This document shows positions 12,531-24,500 of a stretch of DNA of 64,000 nucleotides, in pieces; positions within the stretch are counted from its first letter, which is position 1; each line of letters opens with the position of its first letter. Position numbers and translations under genes: made by a program. Location: contig JAODUP010000071.1 of assembly GCA_025642065.1 (NCBI GenBank), forward strand, positions 734,001 to 798,000. The letters run 5' to 3'. The stretch is from Paralvinella palmiformis. Lineage: Eukaryota > Annelida > Polychaeta > Terebellida > Alvinellidae. The notes under the pieces were generated by a model. The model had not been told where the DNA came from and ran no database searches. It saw only the letters and a program-made list of their open reading frames with translations.

Positions 12531-13250
12531 TTAAGTATTCACTGATGTTATATTAATATCACCAAAACAAACAGTAACATTTTCCATATGGATGGCATTA
12601 TGCTTAGATGTGAACAGCATAACTTCCTTCTTGTCACTGTTCAGTTTGAGTATGTTTGTACGGATCCATCCCTCAATGTCGGTTAGACAGTTCTCAATGA
12701 GTGAGAGGGATTGTGCTTTCACAGTGTCTTCCTTCAGCTTGAATAAGATGTATAGCTGTGTGTCATCTGTATAAAAATGGTAAGAAAGTCCATGCAGACA
12801 GGTTATGGCTCCTAGACTCTTAGTATACATGGTGTATTTCTTGGAGCCGAGTACTGAGCCTTGTGGTACACCATATTTCAGTACTGGCTTAGAGTGCTCG
12901 CTATCTATCACCCCTACCTGTGAGCAGTCAGTAAGGTACAATGCTATCCATTTGAGAGCTGCTCTGGAGATTCCAAATACATTATCAAAGTGACTCAACA
13001 AGAATCCATGTTCGAGAGTATCAAATGCAGCTGACAGATCGAGCATGACCAACACTGTGACATAAGCATTATCAAGAGACTCAATGATATGGCTTTGTTC
13101 CTTCAGAAGTGCTGTCTCGGTCGAGTGAGATCTACTGTAAGCTGACTGGAGCACCTCGTGAAGACCATTATCCACTAAGTGGCATTCAATACATATGTCT
13201 ACAACCTTCTCTAACACCTTGGCAGTCCATACAATTTGAGGGCCTTCCAC
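12531..13250 (-). pseudogene. Reverse transcriptase domain of an L-A LINE (partial)
   Basis: A 239-residue open frame carrying the core RT motifs: SAYSRSHSTETALL (motif 1/2 region), MLDLSAAFDTLEH (motif A with its catalytic Asp), YGVPQGSVLG (motif B) and HFYTDDTQLYI (motif C, YTDD in place of the usual YADD/FADD), followed by ILKLNSDKKEVMLF. In an intact element this enzyme makes cDNA at the nicked target site. The frame stops after the palm, and the endonuclease and the thumb are missing or broken, so it cannot be a full ORF2. The first Met is only where the open frame happens to begin. Confidence 0.85.
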
Positions 13251-13532
13251 TAATTAACTGGGGAGATCTTTGTTGCAACATCAGTGAAATACGTGGAAAA
13301 CAATGGTGACATGAAAAAAGTGTTCAACAGTCACATTAAAAAAGAGTTCCCACACAGAGTTTTGTAGCCTTCCACCTTTATACATGGTTAAGTTCTTGAT
13401 AATGAATACAATATCACAGTCACAACACACAGATTTTCAATAATCAACATATGTAGGACTTACACATTAACGGTGTTAATAATGTTTGTATAAAAAAAAA
13501 CTGTAGCTACAGTAGCATCATTTAAATTGTTT

Positions 13533-13690
13533 GTTTTGATGTTTGGGGAGAATCCCCAGGCTGTCGCTTAATCAGCACAGCCTCTATGTTGGAGTGATTG
13601 AGAAACCTCCTCCCCCACCACTCACAGGGGAGCAGTACAGAAAGATGGAGCCGAAACTTCCCCCTTTATTTTAAATAATTTAGTGAGATA
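13533..13690 (-). mobile_element. Fragment of SINE family S2
   Basis: Shares GGGGAGAATCCCCAGG, CTGTCGCTTAATCAGC and CAGTACRGAAAGATGGAGCC with the complete S2 copy at 47546-47870. Only the distal (3') part is present; the tRNA-like head is missing. Confidence 0.8.
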
Positions 13691-14069
13691 TTGGCCTGGT
13701 TTTATGCATTCTGAAATGAAGTCACAAACACCTTTTTTTAATGGTAATTAAGTCACCAATAGTAATACAATGACAATAGGAATTGGGCTCATAGGTTATG
13801 GGCATACATTCAATGAGGGTCACCTAGAATTGGTGATTATGGTATCATGGGACAATTGCACCCAGTTATAATTTGGTGATTATTAATTGCCAAATTGGGC
13901 TTTCTGTATCAATTAAATACACACACTTATTTAACTGATCGATGCATTATACAATATGTAGTAATACTAACACTATGTTGCAATGAACAGGCATTATTAA
14001 CAATTTATTGTAAAAAAACAGTTTTTTTTTCATGACGTTAAATATTGGCATCAATAACCTGCCAACCCT

Positions 14070-14395
14070 GTTAGTAGGCTTGATTACTGCAACTCTCTTC
14101 TTTATAACATTGCATCCAAGGATATTCTAAAACTTCACTGTGTTCAGAGCTGCTTAGCTAAGGTTGTCACACGGTCTCCTCGGTTTTCCCATTCTGTCCC
14201 ACTTCTGAACTCTCTTCACTGGCTCCCTGTTTAATCTTGCATCATTTTCAAACTCTGCACTATTGCCTATCAAACTCTTTCTTCTGGAGAACCTTCATAT
14301 CTACTAGGTGTGCCACTGAGCTGAATTCTTTTCGAGGATATTGGCGCTATAGAAGTTTTGTAATTATTACAAATTATTAAAACAAAGTTATTCTT
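14070..14395 (+). mobile_element. Internally deleted LINE fragment (family L-D)
   Basis: The plus strand encodes SRLDYCNSLLYNIASKDILK, then LLNSLHWLPV, then a stop. It jumps over the rest of the C-terminal tail to the 3' end, AATTCTTTTCGAGGATATTGGCGCTATAG. The same words occur in the copy at 58050-59772, showing one family. The internal deletion leaves only the two ends. Confidence 0.8.
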
Positions 14396-14610
14396 TGGAT
14401 GGAAATAAACTTGAAAAACATGTTAATGACATTATTTTTGTTGTCAGATGGTTATTTATGGGAGTAAAATATGCCATACATTTCAATGTCAAATCTTGAT
14501 AAATGGCTGTATTTCGACAGAAAATGAATGAATCAGATGATAAAGTTGTTTATTTACAAAAATGACACACGAAGGCATAGGCACTTCTTTCCAGTGTGGT
14601 CCCTTTTACT

Positions 14611-14795
14611 GAGTGGTTGTTCATAGCTCCTCCCCCATCACTCACAGAGGAGCAGTATGGAAAGATGAAGCTGAAATACCCTGAGGGTGGTCACTGCCAG
14701 AGTGTATTATGGGGTCTTTAATTTCTCCTTTTAACTTGGTCAGCCACCCACGATGTTGTGAACTGAGAAATTAATCCATGGAAAAGATTCTTGAT
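14611..14795 (-). mobile_element. Diverged fragment of SINE family S2
   Basis: Matches the middle of the 47546-47870 copy: CTCCTCCCCCATCACTCACAG, GAGCAGTATGGAAAGATGAAG and CACCCACGATGTTGTGAACTG, ending at GAGAAATTAATCCATGGAAAAG. More diverged than the other copies, and without the tRNA-like head. Confidence 0.75.
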
Positions 14796-17169
14796 GGATT
14801 CGACTATATTCTATACATGGAAAACAAAAAACAAAAAAATACCCAATTCATACATTTTAAGGAAAATATTTATTATTACCTTCAATTTTGCCGTAATTTG
14901 CTTTGTACAATCACTTGGGTTTCAAACATTGGCAGATTCTTCTAAATTTATGTTGATATTAGATGTGAAGAAAATATGTCCAAAATATGCTTATATTGGC
15001 TTTGAATCAGACATATAAAAAAGTTCTTTTTGTTTCTTTTCAGATGTAGAATAACCAATACTGCCTGTGTATATGTGGCTCCCATCTATCATTAGGACAT
15101 TTATCCTACTATTATGAAATAAATTAATACTAAAATACTCTTATTGTAAAATAAATGGTTTAACTGATGAATTGTGTTCTTTATTATTATTGTGACATTG
15201 ATATTATGCTGTTATTACGTTATTAATATTACGTTGTCATTGTGTTATTGTAATTTTATTAAAATACGTTGTGGTGACGTAACTAAAACTCCACGCTTTT
15301 ACATAATTCTTACGTAGTTCTAATTATGTAAGGGTAAGCTGATCATTACCTTTTATTAACGTAATTATTATGTAATATCATTAGCTGCGATATGTTAATT
15401 GACATCTTTGCGATTTATAAAAAAAAAAACAATTGAAAGGTATTTCAAATATAACGTAATGATGTGACCTTTTGTATCAAACGTGTTTTAGGTCAATACA
15501 GCTCCTGCTGTTACAAACTGCTAATCATAATTAAAATATCTGGCTAATTTGTATAGCTGAATAATGCAGTTAAATGTTTACTTGGAACATACCTACATTA
15601 GAACACGCAACACATTTTATTATCTCTATAACATTGCATGTACAAATTTAACATGTATATATATTCAGGGCACGGATAGTCATAATCGGTAATCCATGCA
15701 ATGTAATCATAATTGTAATCAGCTACATTGTCAGTGATTAGTTTCATTACACGAGATGTTTGATTTGAGCGGATGGACATACAGTAACCAGGGATATATC
15801 AAAGTTCAAAACTCTGAGATCACCACCAGACATGGATGAGAAATCTAATTAGCCACTGCAGCAAGTTTCTGACCAGAATGTTCCCCCAGTCACCCCAAAA
15901 GGCCACGAAGGAAATCCAAAAACCCAAGCTAAGTCTTCAGAGAAGACCACCATCATATCTGAAAGACATTGTGATTTGAATAGTCTGGTAGAACATAAAA
16001 TGATAAACATCGTGCTTACCTGATTGAAAATAATGAAATTGATCCTAAATTGAATTTATTGATTGATTTGTTATTAAGTTTCATGTTTCACAAGAGGTGT
16101 GTGGTTTCATAAGCATAATTTGTTCTTTCCCAAGGTGTTGAACTTAAAGTTAAGTACAGTGTTGAACATACTTATAAACTGCATTTATGTTTTAGAGTAA
16201 CCATATCAAACTACATTCTTGCTATATTGTGTTTATTTAACTAAAAAAAAAGGAATAGATATGTAATATCCAAATGTATTATTTGTACTACATGGTGAAT
16301 CAAGTCAGTCTTCCATCCGTCTATGTATTTGATTTGTGACTGTGCACTACACCTCTGGATAAATTGGACTTAAAAGTCATCTCATTTACCATGTTACATC
16401 ACTATATCATACTGTAAAATATTTAACAATGACTGAATAATTCAGTCTGTCACATTGTTTGCAATGAACCAATTATTATAAAAGTTGAATATCAAATCTT
16501 GAACCACTATCAGATACAAGCTGATCTGGACAAAACACGACGTTGGATTCAAGTAAAATTTAATTTTTACTGATACAGTTTAAAATATTACTTTTAAAAT
16601 CATATATAAATCACTTTTATTAATAATTCAACAAAAAATATTTCAGAAGCACTACTTCCTCTAGAAACATACAAAATTAGACTTGAAGTACCATTGTAAC
16701 ATAATTTCACAAATGGAGAGAAGCATATAAAACATTTTACATCCAAATAACTGAATGAACATGGATAATTACTTTAAGATGTTTACCATGCTCAAAATAT
16801 ATCGTATTTCAATGTGGCGAAAGTTGTAGCTTCTTACATTTAACATATTTTAGGGTTAATCACATATACAAATCTTACTTGATGTAAATTTCTAAATGTA
16901 AAGCCTTATTTCATGTTAAAAGATTGATCACGCATCAGTAAAATAAAATAGATTTAACAATTATGTCTTCTTGCTGACTATTAACATAATTATTTAACCC
17001 AGTATTATAATGGACACACACAGAGAGAGAGAGAGAGAGCATAGGAAATAACTTACCTAGTTTAATTATCATTATTTATCGTGTTAAAAGCACAAACTGG
17101 ACAACTATATTTCACTCCGTGGATTGTGTAAATGTCATTGAAAATTGTGGATAACATTACACATTATTA
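14796..17169. other. Intergenic, no gene recognised
   Basis: AT-rich, with a (GA)n run near 17023-17040. A 15853-16022 frame on the + strand is open for about 56 codons but has no recognisable domain or clear exon boundaries. Confidence 0.45.
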
Positions 17170-17710
17170 TAAGATTATATTCAGAATAGTGCAGCTCGCA
17201 TTGTAACAAATACTAGAAAATATGATCATATTACCCCAATTCTTCAAAAACTACATTGGCTACCTGTTAGACAGCGTATCCATTTTAAGATTCTGTTAAT
17301 AACTTATAAATCTATTAATGATATGGCACCAGAATACCTGTGTGAACTGGTTTCCATTAGAAAGTCATCCCGAAAACTCAGGTCATCCAGTCAGATACTA
17401 TTGCAGGTGCCAGTGTCTCGGCTCAAGTCATATGGTGATTGTGCGTTTAGTGTTGCAGCCCCCACTTTGTGGAATAAGTTGCCTGCAAATATCAGAAATG
17501 CGTCGACTCTTGGAAATTTTAAGTCTCTTCTAAAAACACACCTATTTAAGGTCGCTTTCACAGATAAATAATTATTATCTTTTAAATCATTACAGGGTTT
17601 TTACAGACATTATTTGGGGTATTATTAAATTACATATTATTTGTACAGCGCCTTTGAATGGCTCCTGCTAGTAAGGGCGCTTTATTAAATATACATTATT
17701 ATTATTATAT
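17170..17710 (+). mobile_element. 5'-truncated LINE (family L-B, ORF2 C-terminus and 3' end)
   Basis: From 17182 to the stop at 17571 the plus strand is open and encodes QNSAARIVTNTRKYDHITP, LQKLHWLPVRQRIHFKIL, a SYGDCAFSVAAPTLWNKLP block and FKSLLKTHLFKVAF. These are the conserved C-terminal blocks of CR1/L2-type ORF2. The 3' UTR ends in GGGCGCTTTATTAAATATAC followed by ATT repeats. The tail is intact in frame, so this is a relatively young but severely truncated insertion; no RT motifs are present. Confidence 0.88.
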
Positions 17711-19820
17711 TCCTTCGGCATTTATTTATAATAATTATTATCATTACATGATCATGATGTGGTTCATGCATTAAAGACTGATGGTAAATCTGATCTCAAA
17801 TTCCTGGATATGCTGAAAGTATGGCTAACTAATAATAATAATAATGTAAATATCCATAATAACAAGAGGCATCAAAGGCACTGTACAGTGAAATTACAGT
17901 TTACAGTTGACATTTCAGATACAATTATATTTCATATACTAATTTCAACATAAAATACAGTATACATCTATATATTCAATATTTCTTTTTTATTATTATT
18001 ATTAACTATTATCAACAATGGTCGAAACTAAAGTTTTCACAAGATTTAGCATTGCTTAACCTTTTAATAACTCATTAATGAGAGAATGATAGTTTTGTTT
18101 TCCCACAGAAAACCATGGATTCTGACCCACAAATTGGAAATCTGCACCACAGTAGCAAATTCACTGCAGCAACATCCTAGGGTATCCATTTATGGAGTTT
18201 AGGTATAACTCTTAAATGTGGCCAAATTAAATGTAGCACTCTTTATGATATTGTCATAACATTCATTTTGATAATCTGAAATAGGTACCACTTTGTAACA
18301 CGACCAATATTGGTTAATTCAGGGGTGGAAACACCCCGCGTTTTTGAAATATTTCCCATTTTCCAGCTTCTTTCTTTCTCTTTTGTTCCCATCCCTGTTA
18401 ATTATCCAGGTTTTATTGTGCTAAGTATGCACTTATATAAACAACTTAATTAATTCAGATAACCATTTTGTTTGTGCTACATTGTTTAATAACTCAACAG
18501 CCGTGGAGCTTAATGTATATACGGAATCGTTAGCTGTAAATGTACAAAATAATTAAAATAGTAATATAGCTTGAATTCATTGAAGACTAAAGCCAATAAT
18601 ATAATACAGTTTAATAAATGACATTTCTCTATCAACCTACATATATCAATTTCAGAGAAAAACTTTCTAAATGTGATCGAAAGGATGCATACATTAGTGA
18701 TGATGTGAACCTGGCTTATAAAAGAAATGGGTTAATTCATGCATATATATGTACATGCATACACCCTTGGGCACCACAGTAAAACAGCCCTTAGGCGATA
18801 TTGGTTGCTGGGTAACTGGTAAAATTATATACTGAAAATAGACCTGAACATTTATGTAATGTCTGCAATATTATTCTTATGTGATGTATATTATATACTA
18901 TGTTATCCGAAATAAATTATCTATCTATCTATATATATATATATAAATATCCTTTAGAAAAGATAAAAGTATCTCACAAATATCACAAACCTGGTTTTGC
19001 ATTAGGTAAGAAGGCATTAATTATAGCCCAAGTAAGCAGAATTTAATAGGGAAAATAACCCCCAAATAGATATTTAATCATATTTACATTTGCAAAATTT
19101 GTAAGAATATAACTGAATCATGGAACCGGTTATTATTTATTTTGTTATTGCCCATGATGGTAATACTATTAATATGTGGTGTTTGAACAACAAACCACTT
19201 GCCAACCATTAAAATGGCTGTTTTGTTCATAACTTGAATGTTAAATAATAATATAATAATATGGTTTGTGCCTAAGAATTTGTATAAGTAAACATAAAAC
19301 AAATATGCGCAAATTATTTAAAAAAAGAAGACTATTGTGCTAGACTTATTATATTAATTTGTGTATTGTATTTGATTTTCTTTAAAAAAAAATTAATTTC
19401 ATTGAAGATCCAGCGGGTTTGGCAAGGTTAACCCAGATTAGACAAGCCACCATTTTGGGCTAACCTGTGTAAAACTAATTTTCTGAATTGATTTATAATT
19501 AAATAATAGATTAAAATGTGACAATGTATACAGTTTCTATCAATATTAAGTACACAAATATATTGTAGTAACTATATATACAGTTAGAACACTAAACAGT
19601 AATAAGTGTGTTCAGATATTGAATGAACTCATTCAGGTTTTCTGCATATACTTTGCAAAACAAATTATGCAATTATGAATCAACAACTATCCACCATATT
19701 CTAATTAACAGTATTTAACTCTTATTTTAAGACAAAATTTGGTTTTAGCATATATTACACCTTGATCTTTGTCCACATATAAATAATTAAGCACAGTCAT
19801 TGGTATTGCATAGTAAGCTG

Positions 19821-19857
<37 letters not shown>

Positions 19858-20441
19858 TAGCACCAGGTACAGGAAAGATCAAGCAGTATCATTTCTGATC
19901 ATCCAGTGGCTGACTTAATCAGCTGAAATGGCTCATCCCCATGGCTACAGAAATAACTTTGACAGAAACAAATAAACCAATCACCAACCAGATGAATTGC
20001 CTTCATCTACCAATAGCAAAATATCTCAGATATTAGATTATGATGGATGGTGCATTTATATTATTATTATAATATCAATAATGGCATCTTGAATTTCATG
20101 CCATCGTTTTCATGTGTACCCCAGTGAAATATGTATAAATTTCTTGTCTAATATAGCCTATCCTGACATAAATCCAGTTTAAACTGGTAAAACCCAAGTA
20201 TATTAAGACCAGCTCAAATCAGTACTTATATATTATTTAATTAATGATGATTCATTTAATGTTTAAAAAAATATAAGCAGAACTAAGTATTGTTATATCT
20301 CACCAAAGTCTGGTGAACTGATTATTCAGTTACACGCTGATTGAAAATAATATGCATCAGTCCAATACATCAACTTTTATCAGCATGCACACCAACGTGA
20401 GAAACAGATCATTCAAAACTTATTATTTTTAATCATAGGAG
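17711..20441. other. Intergenic with microsatellites
   Basis: No gene recognised. A (TA)n tract spans about 19823-19857 and a shorter mixed CTAT/TA tract lies near 18920-18945. Isolated short frames (for example 17759-17953 and 19084-19302) lack any domain. Confidence 0.5.
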
Positions 20442-20584
20442 TCTGAGAAGCTAACATATCTGAAGGTTGTTTCGTCTTTCACTTCGTCTCATTACCTTTG
20501 GAGGTCGCTCGGCCCATTTAGCCTACCTTGTGCACAGAAGTGGCCGTAAAACATCAATCATCATCATCATCTGAGAAGCTAACA
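20442..20584 (+). mobile_element. 5'-truncated S1 SINE with perfect 15-bp target-site duplication
   Basis: The body (20457-20569) holds only the non-tRNA half of S1: GTTTCGTCTTTCACTTCGTC, ACCTTTGGAGGTCGCTCGGC, the GCACAGAAGTGGCCGTAAAAC end and an ATC-repeat tail. Identical copies of TCTGAGAAGCTAACA flank it at 20442-20456 and 20570-20584. The flanks prove that it inserted in this 5'-truncated form. Confidence 0.92.
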
Positions 20585-20611
20585 CACACACACACACACA
20601 CTCTCTTTCTT

Positions 20612-20645
<34 letters not shown>
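20585..20645. repeat. (CA)n and (TA)n microsatellites
   Basis: A CA run continues directly from the SINE's downstream duplication, then a CTCTCTTTCTTGG linker, then (TA)n to 20644. Confidence 0.9.
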
Positions 20646-21180
20646 TAAACTCAGATTAAAACTCTTACCAAAATAACTATATTACTTATAATGTGACACA
20701 CCATTATATGTTTGACTGTTATATTATTTATAATTTGTCTTGGACTTGGACTTCTTAGTTCTATAACAAAGCAGTGCGAGTGATTACGACTACGTTGTGT
20801 ATGTAAGAATCAGGTAGAAGAGGTAACTGCCCATTAAATTTTTATTTCCGATTTATAGTGGTTATTATTATTCAGACTCGGAGTGAATACACTATTTTAT
20901 TTTGCATATGTTACAACTTGACATATTTAAACAACAGCAGATAGCAGCTAACACGTGGTTGTATTTACATTTTCCCAGTAGTATTTGGGCGAGTCCATTT
21001 TCTAGTAAACAAAACATGGTAATCATCTCATCTTTTGGTATAGCTATGTTATCACAAAGTTTCAGATCCAAGTATACAGTAGTTGAAAACATTGCATTGA
21101 CATTTAGTGTTATTATTGTCTGTGAAAGTAATAGTATTATATTCCATTAAATTCACGAATCAAAGAAACAACTTTTGTAT

Positions 21181-21363
21181 CACAGCCTGAATTCCTCGCA
21201 ATAGCAGGCGCCGATGAACTCTACAAGGTCAAGGCTACAACGCATGCGCGTTCATGTCAACACGAATGAAAACATGGCGATAGGTTCTTTGCGTTAGTAG
21301 CAGAATATTTCTGCAAACGGGACTAAATCTCTTCATTCAGATGGAACATATAGATGGAATATC
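21181..21363 (+). promoter_or_regulatory. Ubinuclein promoter and 5' leader, with overlapping uORFs
   Basis: The GC and CpG content rises here compared with the AT-rich sequence before it. CGCATGCGCG at 21241-21250 resembles an NRF-1 site, and AACATGGCGA at 21271-21280 resembles the YY1 core often found just downstream of transcription starts in housekeeping genes. No TATA box was seen. Two ATGs precede the main start: 21341 (ends 21391) and 21354 (ends 21410). Both are out of frame and overlap the main start at 21364. The transcription start itself is not visible, so whether both uORFs lie in the mRNA is inferred. Confidence 0.6.
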
Positions 21364-21528
21364 ATGGGAGAGCCGAAACGTATCGCAGTGACTCAAATCG
21401 GAACTGTTAAACCGGTGGAAAAGAAGGATAAACGACAGTTATGTCACCGATTCACTTTGTCTTTGGTGCGCTCGACTGAGAAAACATGTCCAGAGTTTTC
21501 GTACAACGATTTATTGAAAAATACAGTG
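21364..21528 (+). CDS. UBN1: Ubinuclein exon 1
   Basis: Encodes residues 1-55 exactly (phase 0), ending at a GTAAGT donor. Carries the N-terminal block [19 protein letters not shown], which in UBN1 contacts the HIRA WD repeats. The following intron is 7.1 kb, the longest of the gene. Confidence 0.93.
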
Positions 21529-24500
21529 GTAAGTACGGGGAAAGATTGCATTTTAGCCTGTCTACCTTCCTTTGTAATGGAAATAAAATAACAAAATGTC
21601 AGTGTGCATCACTGACATGTTACAGACTCTGACATTTGGTGACCCCAACCCACGTGTAATGCATGTTAGGAGAGAATAAAAGTCGAAATTTTTCGTTGGC
21701 ACCCGGGGATGATGGCCGATATGGCTGTAACACAAAGCCAAAATGTGCTGAAAATGTAGAGAAAATGGCCAGACAGTGTGCGACGCCATTTTGAACCTGC
21801 TAGCCTGTTTTCCCTGCAGTACTGGTGTTTCCCGCCACTTTGTATCACGATTGCTCAGAATATTTTGTTGTTTCGATCGTGCCTACGGATCGGCGATGGA
21901 AAAGACGAGCCAGACTTATAATGGACGATCCCGATGGTGAATCTGGATACGTCAGTTGGTGTTCACTGGTGGGCATTTTATTTGCCGCATACGGATAACG
22001 TATGTAGGTGGTAGTGATAGTCAATACTTTTAAGGTGACACCGCATTTAGCGGGTTTGGCTAGTATTGCTCGGGCGATGGGCTCACACTAACTGTTATAG
22101 TCTAGTTGTCTACATACACCAATATCTTCTGTGGTCACTTTGGTGGCTTTCGCTCGTCTTGTTTCGTTTGGCGTACCATTTTACCAGCCAACTGGCTATT
22201 TCCGCTTTTGCATGACAACGTTCTGATAGCCACGTGGTCAGTAATCATATTTAGCATTCATAAATTATTTGCTCTGTAATAGAAAGTGAAGTTGCAGTTT
22301 TAAAAGGATGGTGGATTGTTGTCGGTTACTGATAATTGAAGTAGATATATGTTCAGAACGTGAACATTTTAATGGAGATATTAATATTTTTCAAAAGGGG
22401 TGGTTTGTTATGCCCGTTTATCACAATTCGTATGCATGGATTAGTTTTTATGGAAAAGCTATTAAAGGCGTCCTTCTTAATGTTGACGGCGCGGATGCGG
22501 TCGATGGGGGCGCTGTGTGCGCCGACCTGCTCATTATGCGGCGTCGGGGGATCAGGTTGTTAGACAGCGAACTCCGGTACGGCGAGAATGATGTCGCTCG
22601 CCGGCCAGTGGCCGTACGGCACCCCTCGTTTTGATAATGGGATCGATCTCGGTATCTGTGGTTACCTTTCGGGGATCAGTTATAATAAAATCGATCCAGT
22701 TAGTTACGGTTGATCGCCGTTTATCGAGTCTGCGCAATGGTGGTTAGTGTGCTAGGTTGTGAGTGACATTGAGTGAAGGCGCGGGCTGGTTATATTTAGA
22801 CTCTCTTGGCGTTGTGGGTGAGAGGATCGTTTGTTGTAGCTTCTCGCTCGCTCGACATGGCCATCTTGTTTCGCTGTGTGTGTGTCTGTCTGTCTGTCTG
22901 TTTCTCGGCGCTGTTGTTTTTGTTGTGCAGGACAGCTTATTTTGGATGAAGGGTTCTTTCATGAAACTTTATTGTTCGTTGGCGGGTGTAATTAGTCGGA
23001 GTTTTTTCTTCTTTTAAAAAGAAATATGTAAAAAATATCAAAAGATGCTAACTACAATAATCATTATAATGATTCGGATTTTGTGTCATTCTTGCATACG
23101 CTGATACGGTGACAAAATGTAATAGTCTGGATCTAATTGTCACTATTGTGGTCAGTTAGTACGTTATAAGAACACTGCAGTTGCTGATTATGTGCATAAG
23201 TGATAAGGACAGTACTAATTATGTAATATTTCTTATTTTTAAAAATAAATATTTGTTTAATAGGCGTTTTGATGTTCATCATTACTAGTATTTGATGCCG
23301 GTGTTAGATGTCAAAAACACTGCTTCGGGTATGTTACTAAAACTTAGATCTAGATGTTACCAGTCAACCACCCAGTCAGTGGCATTACTAGATCTATAAT
23401 TCAATGGAGAATGAATATAATTGTATTTTATAGCAGTTTTATGTGTGGACTTTCAAGAGTAAAGAAATGATACCCAATTAACATCCACATAATTAAGGAA
23501 TGTTTATCTTATTGTTTACCATTACATAATTTGGATAATATATAATAAATAAATATAATAATAAATGGAAATGGATAATATCTCCCTTACTGGCCTTAGT
23601 AATAAGACTATAAGTCAATACACTATACAGAAAATAAGTTAATGAAACATTCAGCAAAATGGGTGTAAGAAATGATAAAGCATCATCCGGAAAAGAAGGA
23701 GTTCATTAATTACTCTTTTAAGTTACTTGTTAACTAATTAACTTCTAAATCAAAGGCAATTCTAGTAAAATTCCATTTTTCACATCTATTTTGTACCATT
23801 TTTTTACCTAGTAATCCACTGAATGAAACTGAACTGAAACAATTAAAACTTCGCTTGATAAATCACTTAATGCCCTATAATTGTGTATTTAGGTGTCCAT
23901 GTCACTCATCTGTCATCAGGTATAGCATATTCTTTACTGGTTGACTCCTGGTAATAAGGCTTAAGAGTATTGCTTTACCAACAGTTAAAGCAGTACTTTG
24001 GTGGCCATTACTTTTAGGCAGTGGCTAATTAGACCTGTAGTCTAAACATAAGTGAGCCATTATGCATATGTTTTTATCTACTGTTACACAAGTTGTAGGT
24101 TTAATAGCATCAGTCTAACTGGCACTCTTTAGTACTGGGGTCTAAACGTATGTGTTGATGATGATTGTTGTTTTACTGCCACTTTTGTCACATGGTAGGC
24201 TAAATGGGCTGAGCGACCTCAAAAGGTAATGAAGCCAAGTCAAAGATGAATCAACCTTCAGATATGCCTATGCTGAGATTCGAACACGGGTGGTACTGAT
24301 CTGTGGTCCAACATGCTACTGCTAGACCACAGAGTTGCCCTCGTATGCATGTTGATATGCAGAAGTTCTACAACTACGAGACCTAGTCTTAGGAAATTTG
24401 TAACCGTTTAATTGATTAAAGTTATACAGTTGTGAAATGACTTTTCGATTATGGCAGTGGCTATGCATACTTTAAACATAATATATTGCAGTTTTGTAGC

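Larger units (their letters stand above)
11903..13320 (-). mobile_element. LINE (family L-A) with reverse transcriptase remnant
   Basis: A minus-strand non-LTR retrotransposon, truncated at its 5' end. Reading from high to low coordinates it has the fingers and palm of the reverse transcriptase (12531-13250), a broken thumb region with deletions and stops (about 12360-12530), the C-terminal tail (12083-12358), and a 3' end with TTTATAAGTTTGGTATAATAATAA. The endonuclease domain is absent. The C-terminal tail nearly duplicates the fragment at 4903-5410. The motifs fit the CR1/L2/Jockey group; the exact clade was not determined. Confidence 0.88.

Noticed and set aside
15853..16022. 56-codon open stretch as a possible exon
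   Set aside because: No recognisable domain, no convincing acceptor, and isolated in repeat-rich sequence.
22308..22634. 108-codon frame in ubinuclein intron 1
   Set aside because: Falls in the CpG-rich block where both strands are open by composition; no homology was recognised.
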